A DNA stretch of 64,000 nucleotides from Georgenia sp. SYP-B2076. GTDB lineage: Bacteria > Actinomycetota > Actinomycetes > Actinomycetales > Actinomycetaceae. The stretch lies in the NCBI RefSeq assembly GCF_003991205.1, contig NZ_RXOZ01000006.1, positions 24,969-88,968 on the forward strand. The letters are read 5' to 3'. The notes under the pieces are model-generated. The model had not been told where the DNA came from. It made no database searches and was given only the letters and a program-made list of their open reading frames with translations. Position numbers and translations under genes: made by a program. Of this stretch, positions 10,327 to 17,993 are shown in pieces; positions within the stretch are counted from its first letter, which is position 1; every line of letters starts with the position of its first letter.

Positions 10327-11037
10327 ATGAACACCGAGCGAAGTGACGCGCTGCGGCGTCGTGCAGCGCTGCACGCGGCGCTGGCCGACCCAGCCCGCCT
10401 GCAGATCGTCGACACCCTTTCCCTCGGCGACGCCTCGCCCTCCGAGCTCGCCGAGGCCGTCGGCATGCCGTCGAACCTGCTCGCCCACCACCTGAAGGTG
10501 CTCGAGCGTGAGGGCGTCGTCGGCCGCACCCGGTCCGAGGGCGACAAGCGCCGTTCATACGTCCACCTCGTCCCGGGCGCGCTCGACGACCTCGCCGCCG
10601 GCCGGTCGCGGCCGGTGCCGCGGGTGCTGTTCGTGTGCACCGCCAACTCCGCCCGCTCGCACCTGGCGGCTGCCCTGTGGCGCCAGGCCAGCGAGATCCC
10701 CGCCGTCTCGGCCGGCACGCACCCCGCCGAGACGATCGCGGCGGGCGCCGTCGACACCGCCCGCCGCCACGACCTGTTGCTGCCCCAGGTCCGGCCCCAG
10801 CACGTCGACGGCGTGCGCGCCGACGGTGATCTCGTCATCACGGTCTGCGACCGCGCGCACGAGGAGCTCGACTTCCCTATCGACGTCCACTGGTCGATCC
10901 CGGACCCGATCCCCTCTGGCACCCCGGAAGCGTTCGACCACGCCCTCGAGGAGATCGGCCGCCGCGTCGGCAACCTCGCCCCCCGCCTGGCCCTGCTCAC
11001 CAACCCCACCAACCTCGCGCCCGCCGCGACCCACTGA
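10327..11037 (+). CDS. ArsR-type regulator fused to low-molecular-weight phosphatase domain
   Basis: A 236-aa fusion. Residues 1-95 form an ArsR winged helix (LADPARLQIVDTLSLGD, then SNLLAHHLKVLEREGVVGRT). Residues 98-236 form a low-molecular-weight phosphatase/ArsC-type domain with the P-loop CTANSARS (C104-x5-R110). Such fusions occur in actinobacterial arsenic loci and couple regulation with arsenate reduction or phosphatase activity. The ArsR half contains no cysteine at all, so the usual ELCVCDL arsenite site is missing; sensing would have to use the second domain or another ligand. The ATG at 10327 is chosen over upstream in-frame codons because it starts the ArsR fold. arsC follows after 16 bases. 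Confidence 0.88.
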   Translation: MNTERSDALRRRAALHAALADPARLQIVDTLSLGDASPSELAEAVGMPSNLLAHHLKVLEREGVVGRTRSEGDKRRSYVHLVPGALDDLAAGRSRPVPRVLFVCTANSARSHLAAALWRQASEIPAVSAGTHPAETIAAGAVDTARRHDLLLPQVRPQHVDGVRADGDLVITVCDRAHEELDFPIDVHWSIPDPIPSGTPEAFDHALEEIGRRVGNLAPRLALLTNPTNLAPAATH

Positions 11038-11053
11038 CCCCAAGGAGAACCCC

Positions 11054-11464
11054 ATGTCCGAGCGCCCCAGCGTCATGTTCGTCTGCGTCCACAACGCCGG
11101 CCGGTCCCAGATGGCCGCCGCCTGGCTGGCCCACCTCGCCCAGGGCGCCATCGAGGTCCGCTCCGCCGGCTCCGCGCCCGCCGACCAGGTCAACCCCGCC
11201 GCCGTCGAGGCCATGGCCGAGGTCGGCATCGACATCGCCGCCGAGAAGCCCAAGGTGCTGACCACCGAGGCCGTCAAGGAGTCCGACGTCGTCATCACCA
11301 TGGGCTGCGGCGACGCCTGCCCCATCTTCCCCGGCAAGCGCTACGAGGACTGGGAGCTGGTGGACCCGGCCGGCAAGAACGTCGACGGCGTGCGTCCCGT
11401 CCGTGACGAGATCAAGACCCGCGTCGAGGAGCTCATCGCCAGCCTCCTGCCCGCCAACGCCTGA
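11054..11464 (+). CDS. arsC: Arsenate reductase (LMW phosphatase type)
   Basis: A 136-aa arsenate reductase reducing As(V) to As(III). The N-terminal P-loop CVHNAGRSQ holds the nucleophilic C11, and MGCGDACP supplies C85 and C89 for the disulfide relay. This is the actinobacterial arsC style, in which the oxidised enzyme is recycled by thioredoxin or a mycothiol system; which partner is used cannot be told here. A good AAGGAG site precedes the ATG. The neighbours are the fusion regulator upstream and a truncated thioredoxin reductase gene 14 bases downstream. Confidence 0.93.
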   Translation: MSERPSVMFVCVHNAGRSQMAAAWLAHLAQGAIEVRSAGSAPADQVNPAAVEAMAEVGIDIAAEKPKVLTTEAVKESDVVITMGCGDACPIFPGKRYEDWELVDPAGKNVDGVRPVRDEIKTRVEELIASLLPANA

Positions 11465-11478
11465 GCGGAGGAGCACCC

Positions 11479-11949
11479 ATGACGCGGGAGACCAGCACGC
11501 CCGAGATCCGCGACGTGATCATCGTCGGGTCCGGCCCGGCCGGGTACACCGCCGCGGTCTACGCCGCGCGTGCGAACCTGCGCCCGATCGTCTTCGCCGG
11601 CTCGGTCACCGCCGGCGGGGCGCTGATGAACACCACCGAGGTCGAGAACTTCCCCGGCTTCCCCGAGGGCGTCCTCGGCCCGCAGCTGATGGAGAACATG
11701 CAGAAGCAGGCCGAGCGCTTCGGCGCCGACGTCCGCTACGAGGACGTCGTCGCCGTGAACCTGGGCGGCGAGATCAACACCGTGACCACCGACGACGACG
11801 AGACCTACTCGGCGCGCGCCGTCATCCTGGCCAACGGCTCGGCCTACAAGGAGATCGGCCTGCCCGAGGAGAAGCGCCTGTCCGGCCGGGGCGTGTCCTG
11901 CGGCAAAGAAATGGCGACCACGCCGAGCAGCAGGTCGTTGCCGGCCTGA
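11479..11949 (+). pseudogene. Truncated thioredoxin reductase copy in the arsenic cluster
   Basis: A 156-codon frame whose first 141 codons are nearly identical to the full trxB at 44201-45211. I count seven substitutions and one missing codon across 11479-11900, and only three differences after about 11510. Similarity stops abruptly at 11900, one codon before the redox pair WCATC, and the frame runs 15 unrelated codons to a stop at 11947. It keeps the GSGPAG dinucleotide-binding motif but lacks the active-site cysteines, the NADPH domain and the C-terminal FAD part, so it cannot be a working reductase. trxB genes are common members of actinobacterial ars operons, so a full copy probably once stood here. 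Confidence 0.88.
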
Positions 11950-12002
11950 ACAGAACTCCTTCAGTTGTGCGGTCGCGGTGTGGCTGCGTCGCTTGCCGAG
12001 CA

Positions 12003-12728
12003 TCATCTCTGTCGGGCAGGGATGCGCAGGTGGCCGTGCAGCCCGGTCAGAAGGATGTCGAGGCCTTGTTCGAGCTCGGTGGCGCCGTCGTAGTCGGCCA
12101 GCGAGGAGGCGAGCTGCCGTACGTGGGGGAACTCCCTCGGCGGGAGCCGGTGCAGGCCGAGTCGGAGGAGGTCGTCGCTCTCCTCGGGGTGGGCGACCAC
12201 CTCTTGCAGCTCCGTGAGGACGTGACCGTAGAGGAATCCGAAGTAGGCCCGGTAGACGTGCAGCGCGCCTTCGGGTGAGAAGCCGGCGTCGACCAACAGC
12301 GCCAGGAGCATCTCGAGAGGGCGCAGGGTGCCGAGCGGGCGAAGGCCGAGGGGCGTCGACAGCGGCCGCGTGACCAGGAGTGGCACCACGTGGGGGTGCG
12401 CGAGCGCGAGGCTGCGGAACTCGTGCGCGGTTCGCCGAAGCTGAGCCTCCCAGTCAGGCCCGTCGGGAGAGATCACCAGATCGGCGATGACGATCTCCAC
12501 GACACCGTCGAGCAACGCGTCCCGGCTGGCCGCGTAGCGGTACAGCGCCATCGCGTTGCAGCCCAGCTCTCGCGCCAATCGGCGCATCGTCAGCGCGTCG
12601 ACACCTTCGGCGTCCACGAGACTGAGCGCGGCCGCGAGCACCCGTTCCCGGCTCAACGGCTCACGCTCACTTCGCGGGGCGCCCTGCTGCGACGCTCCCC
12701 CATCATCGGGCTTTCGTGACTTGGGCAC
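12003..12728 (-). CDS. TetR-family transcriptional repressor
   Basis: A 241-aa regulator. The N-terminal helix-turn-helix (about 27-72) reads LSRERVLAAALSLVDAEGV, then ALTMRRLARELGCNAMALYR. The C-terminal part (about 90-235) resembles the TetR_C ligand-binding domain. I chose the GTG at 12728 because AAGGAG stands at correct spacing before it; the frame is open to 12812 but that part has no family similarity. A 21-bp inverted repeat lies 56-76 bases upstream and is the probable autoregulatory operator. The inducer is unknown. No exporter or enzyme lies next to it; the divergent gene codes for a STAS protein, so its original partner may be lost. Confidence 0.88.
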   Translation of the reverse strand: MPKSRKPDDGGASQQGAPRSEREPLSRERVLAAALSLVDAEGVDALTMRRLARELGCNAMALYRYAASRDALLDGVVEIVIADLVISPDGPDWEAQLRRTAHEFRSLALAHPHVVPLLVTRPLSTPLGLRPLGTLRPLEMLLALLVDAGFSPEGALHVYRAYFGFLYGHVLTELQEVVAHPEESDDLLRLGLHRLPPREFPHVRQLASSLADYDGATELEQGLDILLTGLHGHLRIPARQR

Positions 12729-12783
12729 TGCACTCCTTACCGAACCGCTCGGGACCCACCATCGAAAAGTGGCCGCACTTGCG

Positions 12784-12804
12784 TAAGTGTACAGCGTAGA
12801 CTTA
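12784..12804. promoter_or_regulatory. 21-bp inverted-repeat operator upstream of tetR
   Basis: TAAGT-g-TAC-agc-GTA-g-ACTTA is an inverted repeat with eight matched pairs, in a locally AT-rich stretch between divergent genes. Reading rightwards, TTGCGT at 12779 and TTACAG about 17 bases later could be a promoter overlapped by it. Size and position fit a TetR-family dimer site. Confidence 0.6.
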
Positions 12805-12996
12805 CAGTGCAATCAACGCGTGATACCACGCTCCGCCAGTGGGCACCGACCCGCTCAGCACTACTCACAAGTTCCGCGTCCTGCCTGGCCCCAGCCGAAG
12901 ACGGACTTGACGGAAAACGCTTTTACCGTGCATGGACTCGCGTCCATCGCCTATACCAACCGACGTGGACTGCCCACCTCGGGAAAAGAGGCCACC

Positions 12997-13461
12997 ATGG
13001 CTGCCAGCTCCGCGCCCCCCCAGCCCGAACCCGGCACCGTCGCGCTGCTCGTCTTGAAGGATCGTGTCCGTCTCGTGCTCGCCGGCGAGCACGACCTGGC
13101 CACCAAGGCAGAGCTGCACGAAGCCGTCCGGGAGGCCGTGCGGTACGGCCGGCCAGTCGAGGTCGATACCCGCCACGTCACGTTCATGGACTCCTCAGCC
13201 ATCGCCACTCTCAGCCGGCTCATCCAGCACACGAACGACCGCCCCATCTTCATCAGCCCGCCCGACGTCGTCCGCTTCCTGCTCGACGTCACCCAGATCG
13301 CCGAGCTCGTCGAGCTCATCGACCACGACGGCGATCTCCCCGCGACCACCACCGGCGAGCCCACGCCGCTGGCCGATGCCGGCCTCAGGCAGATGGCTGC
13401 CTCCGGGCCGCACGCGCCACCCGCCCGCGAAGCCGGAACCCACGACGACGGCTTCATCTGA
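12997..13461 (+). CDS. STAS-domain protein (anti-anti-sigma-like)
   Basis: A 154-aa protein with a STAS fold over residues 10-110. RLVLAGEHDLATKAELHEAV is the usual first strand and helix, and VTFMDSSAIATLSRLIQ carries the Ser pair (DSS) where SpoIIAA-type anti-anti-sigma factors are phosphorylated. The last 40 residues are Pro/Ala/Gly-rich and probably disordered. Such proteins bind a serine kinase/anti-sigma factor and free a sigma factor, but no partner gene lies here. The ATG at 12997 fits the domain start with an AAGAGG-like site; the long open frame before it has no similarity. Confidence 0.75.
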   Translation: MAASSAPPQPEPGTVALLVLKDRVRLVLAGEHDLATKAELHEAVREAVRYGRPVEVDTRHVTFMDSSAIATLSRLIQHTNDRPIFISPPDVVRFLLDVTQIAELVELIDHDGDLPATTTGEPTPLADAGLRQMAASGPHAPPAREAGTHDDGFI

Positions 13462-13944
13462 CTTGACCGAAGATGCGCCCACGGTCATGCAGACAGGCGG
13501 TAAGCCGCACGCGACGGGCCGGGACCAGCAGGCTCGCCGTGGCCGCCGTGGCCGCCGTCGGCATCATCATCTTCAAATCTCGCCGTTCGTGAACTCGGTG
13601 AACCCCGACGACGGTGCCGACCCCCGAGCCGGTCACGAGACCGACTCCGTCGCCCCCTTCGTCCGCCTACCTCGGCCTGCGCCTACACCCTGGCGTACGC
13701 GGCCAAGCGGGCCCGCCGCGGTCAGCACCGCGGCCGCACCCTCGTCACGATGGCCATCGGCATCGCGGCGACCCTCCAGTGCCTCCGTGCGACGAGCACA
13801 CCGACAACTACACGCACGAGCTACCGCAGTCACTGACACACGAGGGGGCGCCTCGCCGTGGCCTCTCTTCCTGCGGCGAGCGGCAGAAAGAGCCGCTCGC
13901 CTCGGTCTCTTGCCGACAATCCCTGATCAGAAAAGGCGCTACCT
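13462..13944. other. Region with decayed coding traces and no intact gene
   Basis: About 480 bases without a supported gene. One short frame, ATG 13473 to TGA 13592, would give 39 aa with an Arg-rich start and one hydrophobic segment (LAVAAVAAVGIIIFKSRRS), but it lacks a good ribosome site. Further on, membrane-like and basic stretches appear in changing frames (for example AYTLAYAAKRARRGQHRGRT near 13680-13740), as if a small membrane-protein gene had frame-shifted. Confidence 0.35.
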
Positions 13945-14970
13945 GTGGATACGAATCTCAATGAAGGCGCGCACGCCGCCGCGGGTGCTGGCGCGGTGAG
14001 CGACCACCCTGAGCCCGCCGACCGGCAGCGCGTCAAGCACGGCGGGCCCCTGCGCACGGCGGTCGTGGTCAACCCGGCGCGGGTCGAGGGCCTGCGCGGC
14101 CTTCGCGCCACCATTGAAGAGGCGCTGGCTGAGGCCGGCTGGCCGGGCCCCCTGTGGTTCGAGACGACACCGGAGGATCCCGGCGCCGGCCAAGCCCGCC
14201 GCGCCGTCGCAGAAGGCGCCGAGGTCGTCTTCGTCAGCGGCGGAGACGGCACCGTCCGCTCGTGCGTCGAGGGCCTCGCCGGTACCGAGGCCGCACTGGC
14301 CGTGCTCCCCGCCGGCACAGGCAACCTCCTGGCGACGAACCTCGGCCTGCCCGACGACCCCACCGAAGGTGTGCGGCTCGCCGTCGAACGCGGACGCCAC
14401 CTCCTCGACATAGGCGAGGTCGACGGCCAGGCCTTCGCCGTTATGGCCGGCATGGGATTCGACGCCAAGCTGCTCGAGGACGCCTCGACCACCCTCAAGG
14501 CCCGCATCGGACCACTGGCCTACGTGCTCTCTGCTCTCAAGCACCTCCGCGACCGCCCGATGCGCGTCAAGATCCGCATCAATGACGGCCCACCCCTCCG
14601 CCGACGCGCACGTTCCGTCATCATCGGCAACGTCGGCCGCCTCCAAGGCGGCGTCCGACTCCTCGCCAACGCCGAACCGGACAACGGCCAGCTCGACGTC
14701 GCCATCCTCACCCCCCGCCACCTCGCCCACTGGGCGGCCCTCGCCTGGGGCGTCCTCCGCCGACACGAACACGTGCCCCGGATGGAGGTCCTGCGCGGCT
14801 CACACATCACGGTCACCAGCGACCGCGACCAGCCCTGCCAGCTCGACGGCGACATCATCGAACCACGTCAAACCCTCGCGGTAACGGTACGACCCGCAGC
14901 GCTGTGGCTGTGCGTCTACCAACCCGACCGCAGCCCCGACCTCACGGAAGGCTCACCCAAGAAGCGCTAG
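13945..14970 (+). CDS. Diacylglycerol/lipid kinase family protein
   Basis: A 341-aa member of the DAGK catalytic-domain family (YegS/DgkB-like). TAVVVNPARVEGLRGLRATI opens the domain at about residue 37, the nucleotide site SGGDGTVRS and the PAGTGNLLATNLGLP motif follow, and the C-terminal half (VIIGNVGRLQGGVRLLANAE, CQLDGDII) completes the fold. These enzymes phosphorylate diacylglycerol, sphingosine-like bases or polyprenols using ATP. The first 35 residues are polar and not conserved. The GTG start at 13945 has AAAAGG before it; a later start near residue 35 is possible. It is transcribed alone. Confidence 0.85.
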   Translation: MDTNLNEGAHAAAGAGAVSDHPEPADRQRVKHGGPLRTAVVVNPARVEGLRGLRATIEEALAEAGWPGPLWFETTPEDPGAGQARRAVAEGAEVVFVSGGDGTVRSCVEGLAGTEAALAVLPAGTGNLLATNLGLPDDPTEGVRLAVERGRHLLDIGEVDGQAFAVMAGMGFDAKLLEDASTTLKARIGPLAYVLSALKHLRDRPMRVKIRINDGPPLRRRARSVIIGNVGRLQGGVRLLANAEPDNGQLDVAILTPRHLAHWAALAWGVLRRHEHVPRMEVLRGSHITVTSDRDQPCQLDGDIIEPRQTLAVTVRPAALWLCVYQPDRSPDLTEGSPKKR

Positions 14971-15287
14971 CGCCGCCGACCACGCCGTCACAGTGAACCG
15001 CCCCAGGTTCTCTGCCGCCCTCATATGGGTTGCGGCTCTCGGTTGAGGGCCTCGTAGTGGGCGTCTGTCGGGGTCCCATGGGCGGCCTGTCCGTGGTGCC
15101 GGGGAGCTCCCGGCAGGACTACGTGCAGTGCGCTGCGACCACCGCTGCATAGCCGCCCAGCAGAGCAACCAGCACAGTCGGCCCCGAGCGCGCCCGCCTG
15201 AAAACCGGCATAGATCCCAAGACTGTCGTCAGAGTTTGAGCACCCAAGGATCGCTAGGTAGAGGTGACGCCCCGCAGACGACGCTTG
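14971..15287. other. Intergenic region, possible transposase tail
   Basis: Between the lipid kinase and the YtrA module there is no intact gene. On the minus strand about 15024-15125 reads into a short frame ending PTDAHYEALNREPQPI and stop, which has the look of the C-terminus of a transposase. It is too short to assign, and nothing else of such a gene is visible. Confidence 0.25.
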
Positions 15288-15357
15288 TTTGTGTCGAACT
15301 CTTGACACAAATGCCACGGCGAAGCCACCCTGTGTTTGTCGCAAACATGTGACACAA
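15288..15357. promoter_or_regulatory. Repeated inverted-repeat operator of the YtrA-type module
   Basis: TTTGTGTC (15288-15295) and GACACAAA (15304-15311) are perfect 8-bp inverted arms eight bases apart. Further on come TGTTTG-tcg-CAAACA (15333-15347) and the odd palindrome TGTGACACA (15348-15356). The decamer GACACAAATG occurs twice, at 15304 and 15351, the second ending on the start codon of the membrane-protein gene. This is a good candidate for the operator of the GntR-type regulator encoded downstream. Confidence 0.6.
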
Positions 15358-16251
15358 ATGATCGGGGTGTCTATGTCACTGCTAGTCCTTCTGGTCCTCA
15401 TCGGCGGACCCTTGCTGGTGACGGTGATCGCACTAGCCGCACAGTCGTTGAGCCGCGGACGCATCGACACGCGCCAGGAGTGGAAGTGGGTTCGCCTGAC
15501 GTGGGCTTCCGCCCTTGTCGTCGGCGGCGTGGCCGCATGGCTAGTCAACGGCAGCCTTGACCTTGGCCGGGGGACGATGCTGGTCCCCGCCGTACTGGGT
15601 CTCTTCGTCGTCGCCGGGGTGGGCCTCGCCGAGACCGTGGTGCGACCGCAGCGTCCGACCGGTCCCCGTACTGCTTCGCTTGCTCCTCGGCAGGTGTTCG
15701 ACTACCTGCCGCGGGCACTCACCACCGCAGTTGGGGGCATCACAGCGCTGCACCTTGCCACCCTGGCATTGACCACGGCGTCTGCCTCCACGGACGACAT
15801 GGGACGAGCCGGACGGCAGATCGCAGCCCAGTGCGGCAACACCGGCAGCGGAGCCGGTCCCTACCCGGGCAGCTTCTACTCCGTCCCACTCACAATGCTG
15901 CTCCTAGTCATCGGCCTGGCCACCGTGGCAGCGCTGATGGCTGTCGTGCGCCGGCCGCGCGGCTTCGCGCCCGACGACGTGGGGGACGACGTATTGCGTC
16001 TGCGGTCCACGACACGGGTTCTGGCTGCGGCAGGTGCAGCCGTGGCTGCCAGCCACGTAGGCATCGCATTCTTCGCCGGGACGGCACTGCTCAGGATGGA
16101 TTGCCAACGCGCCTGGATGGACCCGGTCGGCTGGGTACTGGTGGCGACCATGCCCGCAGCCCTGCTGCTGCTTGGCTGGTTCCTCGGCCGGATCGTCGTC
16201 CCCGGAGTACTCCCCACTCCCTCACCTGCCCACCCAGCGGAGACGCTGTGA
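15358..16251 (+). CDS. Multi-pass membrane protein linked to a YtrA-type regulator
   Basis: A 297-aa protein with about seven hydrophobic segments (roughly 5-28, 47-64, 74-93, 119-140, 180-203, 221-245, 262-285), and a short loop QCGNTGSGAGPYPG in the middle that may face outside. I do not recognise the family. It overlaps the regulator gene at 16248 by four bases (GTGA), so the two are co-transcribed and probably co-regulated; small YtrA-type regulators usually sit with membrane or transporter genes that they control. The ATG at 15358 lies next to the repeated operator; ATG 15373 (MSLLVLL) is an alternative start. Confidence 0.7.
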   Translation: MIGVSMSLLVLLVLIGGPLLVTVIALAAQSLSRGRIDTRQEWKWVRLTWASALVVGGVAAWLVNGSLDLGRGTMLVPAVLGLFVVAGVGLAETVVRPQRPTGPRTASLAPRQVFDYLPRALTTAVGGITALHLATLALTTASASTDDMGRAGRQIAAQCGNTGSGAGPYPGSFYSVPLTMLLLVIGLATVAALMAVVRRPRGFAPDDVGDDVLRLRSTTRVLAAAGAAVAASHVGIAFFAGTALLRMDCQRAWMDPVGWVLVATMPAALLLLGWFLGRIVVPGVLPTPSPAHPAETL

Positions 16252-16622
16252 GCCTCGTCCTCACCCTCGACCCTGACGACCCGACTCCACCGTACGAGCA
16301 ACTGCGGCGCCAGCTCGCGGACCTGATCACGGCGGGACAGCTCGGTCCCGGCGATCGACTGCCCCCGCTGCGCCAGCTCGCCGGCGACCTCGGGGTCGCC
16401 GTCGGCACGGTCGCGCGCACCTACCGTGAGCTCGAGCAAGAGGGACTGCTCACCTCTCGTCGCGGCGGCGGCACCCGCGTGGCCACGACCGGACGGGCAC
16501 CCGCCATGGACCGGCGCCAACTGCTCGGTGGCATGGCGGCGGACTTCGTCGCCCGTGCCCGAGGCCTGGGATTCACCGACGAAGAGATCGTCCTCGCCCT
16601 GGATCGCCAACTCGCCTTGTAG
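16248..16622 (+). CDS. GntR-family regulator, YtrA subfamily
   Basis: A 124-aa regulator, the typical short length of the YtrA subfamily. PPYEQLRRQLADLITAGQLG and RLPPLRQLAGDLGVAVGTVA form the winged helix-turn-helix (about residues 12-75). The rest is a short dimerisation part without a ligand domain. The GTG at 16248 overlaps the stop of the membrane-protein gene. The repeated GACACAA inverted repeats upstream of that gene are the likely binding site, giving an autoregulated two-gene module. The signal is unknown; related modules in other bacteria respond to cell-envelope stress. Confidence 0.88.
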   Translation: MSLVLTLDPDDPTPPYEQLRRQLADLITAGQLGPGDRLPPLRQLAGDLGVAVGTVARTYRELEQEGLLTSRRGGGTRVATTGRAPAMDRRQLLGGMAADFVARARGLGFTDEEIVLALDRQLAL

Positions 16623-16813
16623 CGTCCGATAAAAGGACAGTCGCGTCGATCGGACACGAGCACGGCCTGCGCCGTCGGTCACTTCGGTTCGGCCGACCTA
16701 GGCGACGAGGCTGGGTCGTTCTGCGCGGGCTCGGCGGTGGCTGAAGCCTCGGCGTGCAGCGGCATTGCGCACGTCGGTCGGCCATGGCGCGAGCGAGACC
16801 GTGGCAAGCCGGC

Positions 16814-17782
16814 TCAGCTCAGGGCGGGTTCGAAGTCCTCACGCAGGGGTTTTGGCAAATCCAGGGCGTACTTCTCGGCCAGGAACCGGGTCTGGCAGTA
16901 CTTCTGTGCGTCGCTGGTGACCTGGCCGAGCAGATGCGAGTTCGTGCCCGCCCCGACAACCGAACTGACGAACGGCAGAGCCTTGGCGACGTGCTGCACC
17001 GGGACATGAGCGCGGGGATACCACTGCTTCATCAGCCTCTCCAAAGCGGCGACGAGCTTCTGATCGTCACGGAGCTTCCGGCTCCACCGCACGCGCCCCC
17101 GGATCGCCCGCGCGGCCTCAGCCGTCTCCTTCGTAGCCTTGGCCTTGGCCCCCTGGGCGATGAAGGACCTGGTGATGATCTGCTGGATGAACTCCTGCTC
17201 CTCCGGGTCGCGAGCGTCGATCCCGTAGGAATGGGCAACCCTCGTGGCGATGGCGGTGCTCATGATGTGGATGACCACCAGGTCTGCGCTGATCGCGATC
17301 GCTGCACCGACCCCGGGTGCGGGAATCAGAGTGAGCAGCCCTAGGGATGCGCCTTCAACGGCGCCGACGGTGCGCCATTTCAGCGCAGTGCGGGTGAGAA
17401 GGGCGTCGCAGGCTTTCAGGTCGAGGGTGCGCAGGTCGTTGATCGAGTCGATCTGGTGACCGTGTTTGCGGGCCAGTTTGACGACCCCCTTGGGGTCCAT
17501 AAGCTCCTGGCTCCACTCAGAGATGAGTTCAAGCAGGTGGGTCACGCCCTTGACGGTCGGCATGATCGCGGTGTCCGCGGCCCATCCGGCCGCGCCCTTG
17601 ACCGGGGTTGGAGTGACTTCCAGGATCTTCCGGCCGGCCTTGGTCGCTGTGGCGACGACGGTGTTTCCTGCGTCGGTGAGCCAGTCGGGCATCTGAGGCA
17701 GTTGGCGCCGATTGGCGCGCTTGATCCAGTGGCTATTGAGTGAGGCCCAGGCTCGGGCTTCGTAGTCGCTCATGGTTGCCAT
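16814..17782 (-). CDS. EcsC-family protein
   Basis: A 322-aa protein of the EcsC family. The conserved central part (about 145-215) contains APGVGAAIAISADLVVIHIM, then ATRVAHSYGIDARDPEEQEF and a following amphipathic helix. EcsC is named after a gene next to an ABC transporter in Bacillus; its biochemical role is not established. Here it is a single gene between the YtrA module and a decayed IS3 element, so context says little. The ATG at 17782 was chosen because AAGGAG precedes it at eight bases; ATG codons at 17773 and 17791 are alternatives. No signal peptide; two hydrophobic stretches may touch the membrane. Confidence 0.8.
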   Translation of the reverse strand: MATMSDYEARAWASLNSHWIKRANRRQLPQMPDWLTDAGNTVVATATKAGRKILEVTPTPVKGAAGWAADTAIMPTVKGVTHLLELISEWSQELMDPKGVVKLARKHGHQIDSINDLRTLDLKACDALLTRTALKWRTVGAVEGASLGLLTLIPAPGVGAAIAISADLVVIHIMSTAIATRVAHSYGIDARDPEEQEFIQQIITRSFIAQGAKAKATKETAEAARAIRGRVRWSRKLRDDQKLVAALERLMKQWYPRAHVPVQHVAKALPFVSSVVGAGTNSHLLGQVTSDAQKYCQTRFLAEKYALDLPKPLREDFEPALS

Positions 17783-17993
17783 CGCGACCATCTCCTTGTA
17801 AGCCGTGACCGTCCGTATGGCTCTCATCATGCCTGTCAGGTCCGGATCTCGGTGCTGCTTCGTCGACCTAGCCGTCTCTGGTGCAGTCCGCACCGGTTCG
17901 TTCTGGCGGGTCACCGTCGCCCATAAATGCCAGTGGTCCATGGCCAGCCTCGCGCTTTGGCTATGCGGCCCGGGCGTTGGAAGGATGTTCACC

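Noticed and set aside
11901..12002. Identity of the sequence joined to the truncated trxB
   Set aside because: The 100 bases after the break give no recognisable protein piece or repeat, so I could not assign the element or gene that caused the truncation.
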